Of a stretch of DNA of 64,000 nt, positions 8,949 to 17,293 are shown piece after piece. The DNA is from Streptomyces sp. NBC_01268. GTDB taxonomy: Bacteria; Actinomycetota; Actinomycetes; Streptomycetales; Streptomycetaceae. The notes beneath the pieces are model-generated. The model was not told the DNA's origin. It ran no database searches and saw only the letters and a list, made by a program, of their open reading frames with translations. Position numbers and translations under genes: made by a program. The stretch spans positions 7,376,001 to 7,440,000 of the forward strand of contig NZ_CP108454.1 of the NCBI RefSeq assembly GCF_036240795.1, given 5' to 3'. Within the stretch, counting starts at the first letter, position 1; each line of letters opens with the position of its first letter.

Positions 8949-9386
8949 TCAGGCCCCTCCCGCGTCGGTGAACCCGTGGTGCGCGATCTCCAGGGTCTCC
9001 GTCGCCACGGACGGGTTCCCCGGATCCAGACTCGGCCCGGTCCACCGGACCGGCAGCACCTCCACCAGACCCCACTGCGCCACCACCGACTTGTCGGCCC
9101 GCAGCGCGGCGATCTGCGCCGTCGGCCGGGTGATGCCCGTGGCCAGCGAGGAGATCCACGCGGCGACCCGCGCGGTGTCCGGGGTCAGCGGGCGCGTGAG
9201 ACGGATGGTCGAGAACGTGACACGTGTGGGCAGCTGCCACACGAAGCCGTTGTTGCCGCCTTCTTGGCGCTGCTCCACCTCCACCTCGGAGGCGAGACCG
9301 TCACAGCCGTTGAACAGACCGAGGTCCTGACCGTCGATCGTCAGTCTGAAGAAGATGGTGGAGGCGGGATCCAGGGGCTGGGGCAT
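8949..9386 (-). CDS. cis5: Phage tail tube family protein, tube initiator candidate (Afp5/Cis5-like)
   Basis: 145 residues from ATG at 9386. The frame has the gp19-like tube pattern: short N-terminal strand, FFRLTIDGQDLGLFNGCDGLASEVEVEQRQEGG, then LPTRVTFSTIRLTRPLTPDT, ending with LEIAHHGFTDAGGA. It is a second, diverged tube paralogue next to the LysM gene, the place of the tube initiator in Afp-type clusters. The stop codon is one base before the cis7 ATG. Confidence 0.85.
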   Translation of the reverse strand: MPQPLDPASTIFFRLTIDGQDLGLFNGCDGLASEVEVEQRQEGGNNGFVWQLPTRVTFSTIRLTRPLTPDTARVAAWISSLATGITRPTAQIAALRADKSVVAQWGLVEVLPVRWTGPSLDPGNPSVATETLEIAHHGFTDAGGA

Positions 9387-9445
9387 AGGAGTTCTCTCGG
9401 ACTCGGTGGGGAGGGTGGTGGCGGACGGTCGGGGGCGGCGCTCTC

Positions 9446-12412
9446 TCAGCGCCCGTGATCACGCAACCGGCCCACCCGCTCCCGGTCCGCCCGCAACTCG
9501 GCGCGCAGCAGCCGGGACAACGGCGTGACCAGCCGCCGCGCCAACTCGTCCAGCTGCGCGGGCGAAGCGGAGGCCGAGGCCGCCGCCTGCTCCGGAGCCG
9601 GCGCCGGCGTCGAGGAGCCGGCACCGGTCGACCGCTGCACGGGGGTACGGGGCGGGAGCGGGGTGGGGATGACGGGTGCGGGCGCGGGCGCGGCGGCCGG
9701 AGCCGGCGCGGTGGCCCTCGCCTGCACCGGACGGCTCGGCGCGGGCGCCGCCACGACGGCCGGTGCCTGCTGCACCGCGACCGGCGTGCGCACGGGCTGC
9801 GCGGGACGGGGCGCGGACAGGGGTACGACGGGGGGCGCGGGGGTGCGTCGCTGCACGGCGACGGGCCCTGCGGGGGCGGAGGGTGTGACGGGCACGGAGG
9901 GCACCGAGGGAGCCGGTTGCGCGGCGGGGGCCGGGGCGTTCGGGGCCGTGTGCCGAGGGGCGAGGGGGCGTGCCGTCGCCAGGGGCAGGGGCGCGGGCCC
10001 CGTCGTCCGGGCGAGGGGGAGGGCGATGCGCTGGACGGGGGCGGTGGGGCGGGACTCGGCCGGCGCGGGCGTCGTTGCCGCCGGCTCCCGTGCCGGGGCG
10101 GGGGTGCGCTGGACGGCGGGCTGCGTGGCGGGTGCGGCGGGCGGCTGCGGCGCCGGAGCGGCGGACGCGGCCGGAGGCGCCGTGGAGACTCCCGGCGAGG
10201 GAGAGGCGGCGGGAAGCGGGCTCGCCTTGGGCGCCGCCGGCCGCACAGGGTGCGTGGACGGAGCCGGAGGCGCCGTCGGCGTGAGGTGTGCGGGAGTGGC
10301 GGGCCGCGGATTCGCGGCCGCCGTGACCTGCGCCGGAAGGGCGGACGGAGCCGACGGGGTCGGGGGAGTGACCGGCGCCGGAGCGGTGGACGGGCCCTCC
10401 GTAGCCTGGGGCGCCCGCTGCACCGGAGCAGGGGACGGAGCCGAAGGCGCGGTGGGCGTGCTCCGTGCCGCAGTGGCGGACGGACCCTGGAGCGCCTGGG
10501 GCGCCCGCTGCACGGCAGGGGCCGACGCGGACGAGGCGGCCGCGGGGGTGGCCGGGGCCGGAGCGGCGGAACGGAGCGGGGTCGCCGTGTGCGAGGCCTG
10601 CGAGGGAGGGGTCGACGGAGCCGCCACCGCCGGGGGTGCCGCCTGAGCGGGAGCAGCCGACGGTGCCGGGGCCGCGGGCGGCGTGACCGGTGCGGGAGCC
10701 GCGGAAGGAGCCTGCGGTGCCGCGGGCCCGACCCGTCCCGGAGCGGGGGACGCGCCCGGCGCCGCCTGCGCGGGGGTGATCGGCGGACCGATCGGGGACC
10801 GGCGCGGCCGCGGCCCCGCCGGAGCCGGGGGCGTGTCCGCGACGGCTCGCTGGACCGGCGCGCCGACCCCCTTGCGGGGCGGGGCCGTCGGCGCCGCCGT
10901 GCTCCAGTCCGCGCCCGGAGCGCGGCGGGAGCGGCGCACCGGGGGGCCGGACCGGGCGACGGCGTCGCCGGCCGGGGTCCCGGGCCCGTCGAGGGGAGAC
11001 GGGCCCGGGACGTCGAGGGGCCGGGCGGGGGCCGCGGCCGGGGTGGGAACGGGCTGTGGGCTCGTGGCGGTGCTCCGGGCGGCGGTGACGGTGTCCGGGG
11101 CGGGAGCGGGGGCGGGGGCGGTCGCCCGGTCTTCCTGGGCGGACTTCGTCCGCTGGACCGGGGGCGTCGGCTGCTGCGCGCCGGGCGCGCCGACAGGGGC
11201 CAGGCGTCGCTGCGGTGCCGTGCCGGCCGTGGCCCGGGCCGTGGTGAGGAAGGCCTCGCGTACGGGACGGGCCACGGGCGTGGCGCGACCGTCTGCAGCG
11301 GGCCGAACCGGGTGCGCCGGTTCGGCCCGCTGAACGGCAGGGGTGCTCGGCACGGGGGAGGGGCCCACGGCCGAATCGCCCCTGGCGGGGAGCGCCGCAG
11401 GGTCGGCGCTCGTCTCGGGGGCGCGCTGGACGGGGGCGGCGGCTGCCGCGGTGTCCTGCGCGCGCGTGGGGGCGGGTGCCGTCCGGGTGGCCGGAACGAC
11501 GGGCCGCGCGGGCTCCGCCGCCCGAGGTGCCCGCGGCGTCGTGGCGGAGCGCTCGGCGGGCGCGCCCGAGGCCTCGTCGCCCTGCGGGGCCGAGGTCTGG
11601 TGCGCCGTCCCGGTCGCCCGGCCGACGGACGCCGCGCCGGTAGCCGCCGCGTCCGGCCGGGCCGCCGCCCGCTGGACGGGCGCGGCCGCGGCGGCAGGCG
11701 CCGAGCCCGCGGCCGGGGCAGTGGCCTGCCGGACGGGGGAAGCCGGACCGGGCGCGTGCGGCGCACCGGCCGCCCGGTTCACGGGCGTGGCGGCAGGGGT
11801 GGTGTCCGCCGCCGACCGGGCGGACACGGCGGCGTCGGTCTCCGCCGCCCGCTGGACAGCGGTGGCCCCGGCCGCCGCGCCCGGCACGCCGGGCGCCCGT
11901 CGGCCGGGGGTGCCGGCCGTGCGGGTGTCGGTCGCCCGCCGGCCGGGCGAGGCCGCGGCACCGGTGCGCGCCGCCCGCTGGGCGGTCGCGGCACTCGCCG
12001 GAGCCGAGGCGGCACCCGTGGTCCGCCCGGCAGGCCCGGCCGCCGCCACGGCACCGGCCGCCCCGGTCGCGTCGCCCTCTCGGGCGCCCTCCGGCGTTGT
12101 CACCGGCAGCCGTACGGCCGGGAGTTCGGTGCCGGTCGGGCGGTCCGGGAGCACGCGGACGGCGTCGAGGAGGAGGCCGCTCGGGGCGGACGGGGTCCTG
12201 CCGTGGCCGAGTTCACGCTGGAACGAGGGGTCCGCGTGGGTCGCGAGAGCGGTGGAGAAGGACGGGTCGGCGACCCGCTGCGGCGGGGCGAGGACGCGCT
12301 GGACCGGCGGGAGCGCCGCCCACGCGTCGCCCGGGCCCGTCCGCGGCGCGGCCTCCGGCGCCGGCGACGTGTCGCCCGAGCCGCCGCGGCGCGACTTCCA
12401 CCTGCCGAACAT
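9446..12412 (-). CDS. 988-residue Pro/Ala-rich repetitive protein of the CIS locus with VQR repeats; function unknown
   Basis: ATG at 12412 is chosen because AGGAGG ends 8 bases upstream; ATG codons at 12418 and 12436 are in frame but too close to or beyond that site. After a basic start (MFGRWKSRRGG) nearly the whole chain is Pro/Ala/Thr-rich and predicted disordered. It contains 13 VQR tripeptides, mostly in PVQRA/AVQRA contexts, plus looser variants (TAQRA, PVNRA). The last 35 residues form an amphipathic helix (LDELARRLVTPLSRLLRAE...). It lies between the small protein gene and tube gene cis5. Possible roles are tape measure, scaffold or cargo; none is proven by motif. Confidence 0.8.
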   Translation of the reverse strand: MFGRWKSRRGGSGDTSPAPEAAPRTGPGDAWAALPPVQRVLAPPQRVADPSFSTALATHADPSFQRELGHGRTPSAPSGLLLDAVRVLPDRPTGTELPAVRLPVTTPEGAREGDATGAAGAVAAAGPAGRTTGAASAPASAATAQRAARTGAAASPGRRATDTRTAGTPGRRAPGVPGAAAGATAVQRAAETDAAVSARSAADTTPAATPVNRAAGAPHAPGPASPVRQATAPAAGSAPAAAAAPVQRAAARPDAAATGAASVGRATGTAHQTSAPQGDEASGAPAERSATTPRAPRAAEPARPVVPATRTAPAPTRAQDTAAAAAPVQRAPETSADPAALPARGDSAVGPSPVPSTPAVQRAEPAHPVRPAADGRATPVARPVREAFLTTARATAGTAPQRRLAPVGAPGAQQPTPPVQRTKSAQEDRATAPAPAPAPDTVTAARSTATSPQPVPTPAAAPARPLDVPGPSPLDGPGTPAGDAVARSGPPVRRSRRAPGADWSTAAPTAPPRKGVGAPVQRAVADTPPAPAGPRPRRSPIGPPITPAQAAPGASPAPGRVGPAAPQAPSAAPAPVTPPAAPAPSAAPAQAAPPAVAAPSTPPSQASHTATPLRSAAPAPATPAAASSASAPAVQRAPQALQGPSATAARSTPTAPSAPSPAPVQRAPQATEGPSTAPAPVTPPTPSAPSALPAQVTAAANPRPATPAHLTPTAPPAPSTHPVRPAAPKASPLPAASPSPGVSTAPPAASAAPAPQPPAAPATQPAVQRTPAPAREPAATTPAPAESRPTAPVQRIALPLARTTGPAPLPLATARPLAPRHTAPNAPAPAAQPAPSVPSVPVTPSAPAGPVAVQRRTPAPPVVPLSAPRPAQPVRTPVAVQQAPAVVAAPAPSRPVQARATAPAPAAAPAPAPVIPTPLPPRTPVQRSTGAGSSTPAPAPEQAAASASASPAQLDELARRLVTPLSRLLRAELRADRERVGRLRDHGR

Positions 12413-12453
12413 TCCCATCCCCTCCTGCTCCCTCACTGCTCACGTACGCCCGC

Positions 12454-12609
12454 CTAGACCTGGGCCGACCGCTCCACCAGCGACGCGGCCCGCTCGACGT
12501 ACCGCCGTCGGTCCCCGTGTTCGAGGTCCAGGACGTCGTCCAGGGACCAGTGGAAGTGGTAGGCGAGGTACGCGGTCTCCTCCTCGATGCGGTCGGCCGC
12601 GTACGTCAC
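12454..12609 (-). CDS. Small CIS-locus protein, 51 residues (DUF6760-like)
   Basis: GTG at 12609 overlaps the stop of the upstream gene in GTGA, and the frame ends with TAG at 12454-12456. The translation begins MTYAADRIEEETAYLAYHFH and continues with WSLDDVLDLEHGDRRRYVE. It is a helical, acidic small protein. Homologues with this EIAYLAYHFHW-type motif occur in many Streptomyces injection-system loci as DUF6760; they resemble the small gpE/GpG-type assembly proteins that follow tail tube genes in phages. The tight overlap and motif make it a real gene despite its size. Role inferred: assembly chaperone. Confidence 0.75.
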   Translation of the reverse strand: MTYAADRIEEETAYLAYHFHWSLDDVLDLEHGDRRRYVERAASLVERSAQV

Positions 12610-13043
12610 GATTCCCCCAGGCGGCTCCCGGCCAGCTCGACCTCGAAGGACTCCGAGCAGTGCGGGCAGGCCACGGCGGCCCGGGTGTGGCCCTCCGCGT
12701 TGATCTGCCGGTAGAAGTCCTGCAGGAAGGCCAGGTCGGAGGCGAACATGTTCTCCACCGTCCCGTCGTGCACCGACGGCAGCGTGCCCAGCCGGGTGAC
12801 GACCCGGCCCAGCAGGACGACCGACAGGTACGCGGGGTTCTCCCGGACCCGGACGTCGCGCAGCGGGACGAGCTCGTCCCGGGCGGTCGCCAGCCGCATC
12901 GCACCCCGGCGGTGCACGGTGCCGGACTCGTCGACGTACCCGCGCGGCAGCTCGAACTCGAACTCCGTGCGCAGCGGCTCGCGTCGCTCCTCGGCGGCTG
13001 CGGAAGGGGACGCGGGCGCGCCCCCGGGGCCTTCGCGTCGCAT
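12606..13043 (-). CDS. Baseplate-hub assembly chaperone-like protein of the CIS locus
   Basis: 145 residues from ATG at 13043; this ATG shares one base with the tube gene stop (TAATG). After a basic/Ala-rich start the chain reads FEFELPRGYVDESGTVHRRGAMRLATARDE, LSVVLLGRVVTRLGTLPSVHDGTVENMFASDLAFLQDFYRQIN, and ends with a CPHC knuckle and a hydrophilic tail. This pattern is that of the tail assembly/gp26-like chaperone family found after tube genes in eCIS and phage loci. Only one CxxC pair is present, so zinc binding would need dimerisation. The name is a family inference. Confidence 0.65.
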   Translation of the reverse strand: MRREGPGGAPASPSAAAEERREPLRTEFEFELPRGYVDESGTVHRRGAMRLATARDELVPLRDVRVRENPAYLSVVLLGRVVTRLGTLPSVHDGTVENMFASDLAFLQDFYRQINAEGHTRAAVACPHCSESFEVELAGSRLGES

Positions 13044-13486
13044 TACTCGATGACCAGCTCTTCGAACACGATGGTGACGGTCTCGGTGAGCGCGGCGGCG
13101 TCGCCGGCCTTGACCCCGCTCGTGTCGACCTTGCTGCACCAGGCGTTGCGCAGGTTGTACCGCTTCACCGGGTTGTTCTGGTAGTCCATCATCATGATCG
13201 TGGCGTTCTTGCGCGCCGATCCCATGTCGCCCGCGATGGACTGGTTGATCCACTCGTTGAAGGTGGCGCTCTGCGTCATGCCGCGCACGACCGTGCACTG
13301 ACCGGCCTTCTTCACGCCGGGCATCTTCTTCACGACGGGCTTGCCGTCGGCCGAGACCTGCTGGTACTCGATGACGTCCTGCTCCATCGACAGGCCGCTG
13401 ACCTCCTGGAGGTACTCGACCATGACGCCGTCGATCTGGAGGCCGAAATTATGGGTGGTGAGGGCGTCACCGGGCTGCAGGGACAT
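13043..13486 (-). CDS. cis1: Inner tube protein (Afp1/Cis1-like)
   Basis: 147 residues from ATG at 13486 after AAGGAGTGACCCCGC. Motifs of the T4 gp19-like tail tube family are clear: DALTTHNFGLQIDGVMVEYLQEVSGL, then YQQVSADGKPVVKKMPG and ATIMMMDYQNNPVKRYNLRNAW. It would stack as hexameric rings to form the tube pushed out by sheath contraction. It follows the sheath gene by 96 bases and overlaps the chaperone-like gene by 1 base. Confidence 0.93.
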   Translation of the reverse strand: MSLQPGDALTTHNFGLQIDGVMVEYLQEVSGLSMEQDVIEYQQVSADGKPVVKKMPGVKKAGQCTVVRGMTQSATFNEWINQSIAGDMGSARKNATIMMMDYQNNPVKRYNLRNAWCSKVDTSGVKAGDAAALTETVTIVFEELVIE

Positions 13487-13582
13487 GCGGGGTCACTCCT
13501 TGGTTCTGGTTCGTCGAGAAAGGGCGCGGTCGGCGCGCGGGGCGGGGCGGGAGGGGGTTCCTCCCGCCGGGGAGGCGGGCTC

Positions 13583-15169
13583 CTACTCCTCCAGCTCGCC
13601 CCCGCCGCCCTGGAACTGCGCCAGCCGGAAGACCACGAACTCCGCCGGCTTGACCGGCGCGATGCCGATCTCGCAGACCACGCGGCCGAGGTCCACGGAC
13701 TCCGGCGGGTTGGTCTCCTCGTCGCACTTCACGTAGAACGCGTCCTCGGGGCGCTGCCCGAAGAGCGCGCCGGAGCGCCACTCGTTCACCAGGAACGCCG
13801 AGATGTTGCGCCGGATCCGGGCCCACAGGGCCTGGTCGTTCGGCTCGAAGACGACCCACTGGGTGCCGATGAGGATCGACTCTTCGAGGTAGTTGAAGTA
13901 GCGGCGCACGTTGAGGTAGCGCCACGCGGGGTCGGAGGCCAGGGTGCGGGCGCCCCACACGCGGATGCCGCGGCCGGGGAAGGCCCGGATGCAGTTGACG
14001 CCGACGGGGTTGAGCAGGTCCTGCTCGCCGCGGGTGATCTGGAGCTCCAGGTCGACGGCGCCGCGGACGATCTCGTTGGCCGGCGCCTTGTGCACGCCGC
14101 GCTCGGAGTCGTTGCGGGCCCACACGCCGGCCATGTGGCCCGACGGCGGGACGGTGCGGGTCTGGCCGGTGGCCGGGTCGAAGGCCTTGATCCAGGGGTA
14201 GTAGAGGGCCGCGTAGCGCGAGTCGTAACCGGCCGTCTCCTGCCGCCACCTGCGGATGTCGCGGGCGTTCATGGCGGGCGGCGGGTCGAGCACCGCCATC
14301 CGGTCGCCCATCAGCTCGCAGTGCGCGATGAGGCCGAGCTGGACGGCCTTGACCTGCTCCAGGTCGATGAGGCCCTGCTGGTAGGCGGCCATCAGGTCGG
14401 GCACGGCGACCATGGTGATCTCGTCGAGCGCCTCCAGACCGCCGAAGCCGGTGCGGTCCGCCGAGTCGCCGATGAACTGGCCCGACTCCAGGGCCTTGTC
14501 CTGGCCGGTGCGGGCCGCGGGCACGGCCAGGGCGGCCGGGGCGGGCGGGGTGAGCGTCACCGACTGCGCCTCGGGGCGGGCCGGCGCGGCGCCGGCCGTC
14601 TCCTCGACCACGATCGTCTTGGACCGCTGGCGGACCTGGGTGACGACGAAGTTGCGGGCGCTCTTCTTCGCGCTGACGTCGAAGCTCTCGACGGCCTTGT
14701 CGCCGTCCTTCACGACCAGCTTGAAGCGCTCGTCGTCGCCCTCGGCCTCCTGCACCTCGACGGTGAGCGTGCCGTCCGCGCCGGAACCGGCGGCGATCGC
14801 GGCGACCCGGAAGGCGCCGAGCGCGACGGCGGTGCCGGGCAGCAGCTCCTTCGGGGCGTCCGTACCGCTCGTACCGGCGGCCGCGGGCAGCGCTCCGGAG
14901 GCGTCCCCGCCGCCGACCCGGACGATGTACGCGGCGGTGCCACCGTTGTTGAAGAAGCCGTAGACGGAGTGCGCCAGGTAGTACCCGTCCGCGAAGTCGC
15001 CGAAGGAGGCCACGTACTGGGACCAGTTGGTCACCAGCGTCGGCTCGTGCAGCGGTCCGGTCGGCGCGAGCCCGACGAACGCGGCGACGGAGGTGCCGAC
15101 CCCCTCGATGGGGCGGGAGCCGCTGGCGACTTCCTCGACGTAGACACCGGGGGAGAGGTAGGTGGGCAT
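13583..15169 (-). CDS. cis2: Contractile tail sheath protein (Afp2-like, Cis2)
   Basis: 528 residues from ATG at 15169, which lies 12 bases after GAGGAG; an in-frame upstream extension lacks a ribosome site. The start MPTYLSPGVYVEEVASGSRPI is the universal sheath N-terminus that weaves into neighbouring subunits. The C-terminal domain has DPAWRYLNVRRYFNYLEESI, QWVVFEPNDQALWARIRRNI, and IGIAPVKPAEFVVFRLAQF, the linker strand pair of phage and eCIS sheaths. A variable insertion at about residues 110-220 should face outward. It is the first gene of the tube/baseplate half of the operon. Confidence 0.95.
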   Translation of the reverse strand: MPTYLSPGVYVEEVASGSRPIEGVGTSVAAFVGLAPTGPLHEPTLVTNWSQYVASFGDFADGYYLAHSVYGFFNNGGTAAYIVRVGGGDASGALPAAAGTSGTDAPKELLPGTAVALGAFRVAAIAAGSGADGTLTVEVQEAEGDDERFKLVVKDGDKAVESFDVSAKKSARNFVVTQVRQRSKTIVVEETAGAAPARPEAQSVTLTPPAPAALAVPAARTGQDKALESGQFIGDSADRTGFGGLEALDEITMVAVPDLMAAYQQGLIDLEQVKAVQLGLIAHCELMGDRMAVLDPPPAMNARDIRRWRQETAGYDSRYAALYYPWIKAFDPATGQTRTVPPSGHMAGVWARNDSERGVHKAPANEIVRGAVDLELQITRGEQDLLNPVGVNCIRAFPGRGIRVWGARTLASDPAWRYLNVRRYFNYLEESILIGTQWVVFEPNDQALWARIRRNISAFLVNEWRSGALFGQRPEDAFYVKCDEETNPPESVDLGRVVCEIGIAPVKPAEFVVFRLAQFQGGGGELEE

Positions 15170-15305
15170 GGGTACGTGCGCTCCTCGATGGGTACGGAGG
15201 ACGGGAAAGGGGCGGTGACGCTTCCGACTCTCTCCCGCCCGCGCGCCCCGGCGCGTGGACGAACGGGCGGCGCCGAGGGCAGCGATCGCTGCCTCACCGG
15301 ACACC

Positions 15306-15337
15306 CGGAAGGGCAGCCCGTACGGAAGGGCAGCCCG
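15306..15337. repeat. 15-bp direct repeat in divergent CIS promoter region
   Basis: The sequence CGGAAGGGCAGCCCG occurs twice without mismatch (15306-15320 and 15323-15337), a 17-bp period. It lies between the sheath gene start (15169) and the membrane-protein gene start (15403), 66-97 bases upstream of the latter. The position is right for an operator controlling one or both CIS transcripts. Confidence 0.6.
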
Positions 15338-15389
15338 GCCTGCCCCCACCCCGGGACCTTCGGACACGCCCGCGCGGTCCGCCCGCCCG

Positions 15390-15402
15390 TAGCCTGCGGC
15401 CC
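15390..15402 (+). promoter_or_regulatory. -10 element TAGCCT; probable leaderless start
   Basis: TAGCCT (15390-15395) fits the TANNNT -10 pattern. Seven bases separate it from the ATG at 15403, the spacing that puts transcription start on the A of ATG. No Shine-Dalgarno sequence precedes this ATG, so a leaderless mRNA is likely. Confidence 0.5.
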
Positions 15403-17010
15403 ATGACCATCTGGACCTCTCTGGACCCGGCCGCCGTGGCCGTGGAGCCCGGTTCCCGGGCCACCGCCCGGCTGCGGGTGCGGAACACCGGCGACACCGT
15501 CGAGGAGTACCGCCTTTCCCTCGTCGGCAGGCCCGCGGGCTGGGGCCGCGTCGAACCCGATGTACTGCGCCTCTACCCGGGCGCGGAGGGGACCGCGGAG
15601 ATCTCGTTCGCCCCGCCGCGCACCCCGGACGCGGAGGCCGGCCCCGCCGCCTACGGCGTGCGGGTCGAGCCGCGGGAGAACACCGCCGTACAGGACGTCG
15701 TCGAGGGGCAGCTCACCATCGCCCCCTTCACGGAGATCCGGGCCGAACTCCTGCCGCCCGCCCTGACCGGCCGGTTCCGGGGCCGGGCCCGCGCCGCCGT
15801 CGACAACCTCGGCAACACGCCGGTCACCGCGTCCCTCGTGGCCCGGGACGAGACCGACGCCCTCGAGTTCGACCTGGCGCCCAACGCCGTGCGGGTCGAC
15901 CCGGGCCGGGCCGCCTTCGCCGAACTGACGCTGCGCCCGCGGGACATCCGCTGGACCGGCGGCGAGCAGACCCACCGCTTCACGCTCGCGCTGCGCAGGT
16001 CGGGCGACGACACCGGCCGGGAGCTGGAGGGCACCTACGTCCAGCGGCCCGTCATCGGGACCTGGCTGATGTCGGTCGGCGGACTGCTCACCGCGGCGGT
16101 CATCGCCTTCGCCGTGCTGTGGTTCGGCTTCTCGCCGAAGATCGGCAGCTCGGCCAAGGAACTGCTCGCCTCCGGCGCCCCCGACCCCGTCCAGCAGGGC
16201 GACGGGAAGAACCTCCCGTCGCCGCCGCCGCTGCCCCCGGGCTCCGGTGACGACGCCGGCAGCGGCCCCGGCGGCGCGTCACCGCCGCCCGGCGGCGGGG
16301 GCGACCCCGACACCGGCGGCGCCCCGCCGCCCTCCGGGAACGGGGGCACCGGTGACGGTGGAGGCGGCGGAGGCGGGAGCGTCGGCGGAGGCGGCGGTGA
16401 CCAGGGCGGCGGCTCCGCGCAGCGGCCCAACGTGCCACCGCCCGCGAAGACCGGTCCGCCCTGGGGCCCCGGCTACCAGAAGGACGTCGTCGTCGAGTTC
16501 GCCCAGGAACGCCTGGTCGCGCTCAAGAACGGCTGCAGCCCCCGCGGCTTCTCCCGCGGTGTGATCGACGCGCCGACCCGCGCCGCGCTCGTCTGCTACC
16601 AGCACGCCGTCGACAACAGCGGCAAGAACCCCACGAAGATCCTCGCCGTCGAGCGGGAGGGGATGCTGGGCCCGGCCACCCTCACCTCGCTGTGGATGCA
16701 GGGGGTCACGCCCGACATGGTCAAGAAGGGCGGCAGCAGCTGGGAGACCACCCGCCTGATGGCCGCCTTCTACTGGGCGATGAACGGGACGTTCGACGCC
16801 CATGACATGGACGTCGCCCGGACCAACGCCGGCCTCGGCATCGACTACTTCCGCAACAGCTCGGTCCCGGGCCCGGCCTCCAAGTACAGCGACAACGTCG
16901 CCGCGCACATCCGGGAGTACCAGGCGGCCATGGGCCTGCCCGTGAACGGCACCGCCGACTGGGCCACCATCCGCACCATGCTCGGCGGCGGCGTCGTCTG
17001 GCGCGGCTGA
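15403..17010 (+). CDS. CIS-associated membrane protein with Ig-like N-terminus and C-terminal peptidoglycan-binding domain
   Basis: 535 residues from ATG at 15403. Residues 1-205 form two Ig/FN3-like beta domains in the cytoplasm (SRATARLRVRNTGDTVEEYRL; RGRARAAVDNLGNTPVTASL). One membrane helix follows (about 219-243), then a Gly/Pro-rich linker (about 265-355) and a C-terminal domain with peptidoglycan-binding_1-like features (MLGPATLTSLW; IREYQAAMGLPVNGTADWATI). It is divergent from the sheath gene within the CIS locus. Architecture and place resemble the membrane partner (CisA) reported for Streptomyces systems, which would couple the cytosolic particle to the membrane. That identity is inferred, not shown. 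No hydrolase motif is evident. Confidence 0.75.
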   Translation: MTIWTSLDPAAVAVEPGSRATARLRVRNTGDTVEEYRLSLVGRPAGWGRVEPDVLRLYPGAEGTAEISFAPPRTPDAEAGPAAYGVRVEPRENTAVQDVVEGQLTIAPFTEIRAELLPPALTGRFRGRARAAVDNLGNTPVTASLVARDETDALEFDLAPNAVRVDPGRAAFAELTLRPRDIRWTGGEQTHRFTLALRRSGDDTGRELEGTYVQRPVIGTWLMSVGGLLTAAVIAFAVLWFGFSPKIGSSAKELLASGAPDPVQQGDGKNLPSPPPLPPGSGDDAGSGPGGASPPPGGGGDPDTGGAPPPSGNGGTGDGGGGGGGSVGGGGGDQGGGSAQRPNVPPPAKTGPPWGPGYQKDVVVEFAQERLVALKNGCSPRGFSRGVIDAPTRAALVCYQHAVDNSGKNPTKILAVEREGMLGPATLTSLWMQGVTPDMVKKGGSSWETTRLMAAFYWAMNGTFDAHDMDVARTNAGLGIDYFRNSSVPGPASKYSDNVAAHIREYQAAMGLPVNGTADWATIRTMLGGGVVWRG

Positions 17011-17018
17011 CACAGACC

Positions 17019-17055
17019 GAGGAGGCCCGCCCGTCCCCCGCCGGCGGGCCTCCTC
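17019..17055 (+). terminator. Strong hairpin terminator after CIS membrane-protein gene
   Basis: A perfect 13-bp stem (GAGGAGGCCCGCC at 17019-17031 with its complement at 17043-17055) closes an 11-base loop, 8 bases after the stop at 17010. No long T-run follows, as is usual for Streptomyces terminators. Confidence 0.85.
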
Positions 17056-17126
17056 TTCCACCCGAGGACGGCAGGGGCCGACTGCTCCGTGACCTGGACG
17101 CTCACGTGCGGGAGACCGCTGGTGGC

Positions 17127-17166
17127 GTCGATCCGGAGGCCCCGGGGTCGATCCGGAGTCCCCGGG
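17127..17166. repeat. 20-bp tandem repeat, two copies
   Basis: Two adjacent 20-base units (17127-17146 and 17147-17166) differ at one position (G/T at unit base 13). Each holds GTCGATCCGGAG. The pair lies between the hairpin at 17019-17055 and the end of the secreted-protein gene at 17294. Function unknown. Confidence 0.6.
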
Positions 17167-17293
17167 GTGGCGGGTCACCAGCGTGAAGGGCGGGTCGGCC
17201 CCACGAGGTCGTTCCGCCGGGGTCCCGCCCTCCTGTGTCCTTCCACTTGCCCGTTCGTCCCTTCCTGCGTCCGTTCCTCCGTCCGTGCCTTCC

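Noticed and set aside
9455..12457. A 1000-codon plus-strand open frame opposite the repetitive CIS gene
   Set aside because: Its translation is almost all Arg/Gly; it exists because the opposite strand is Pro/Ala-rich. The minus frame has a good ribosome site and a place in the operon.
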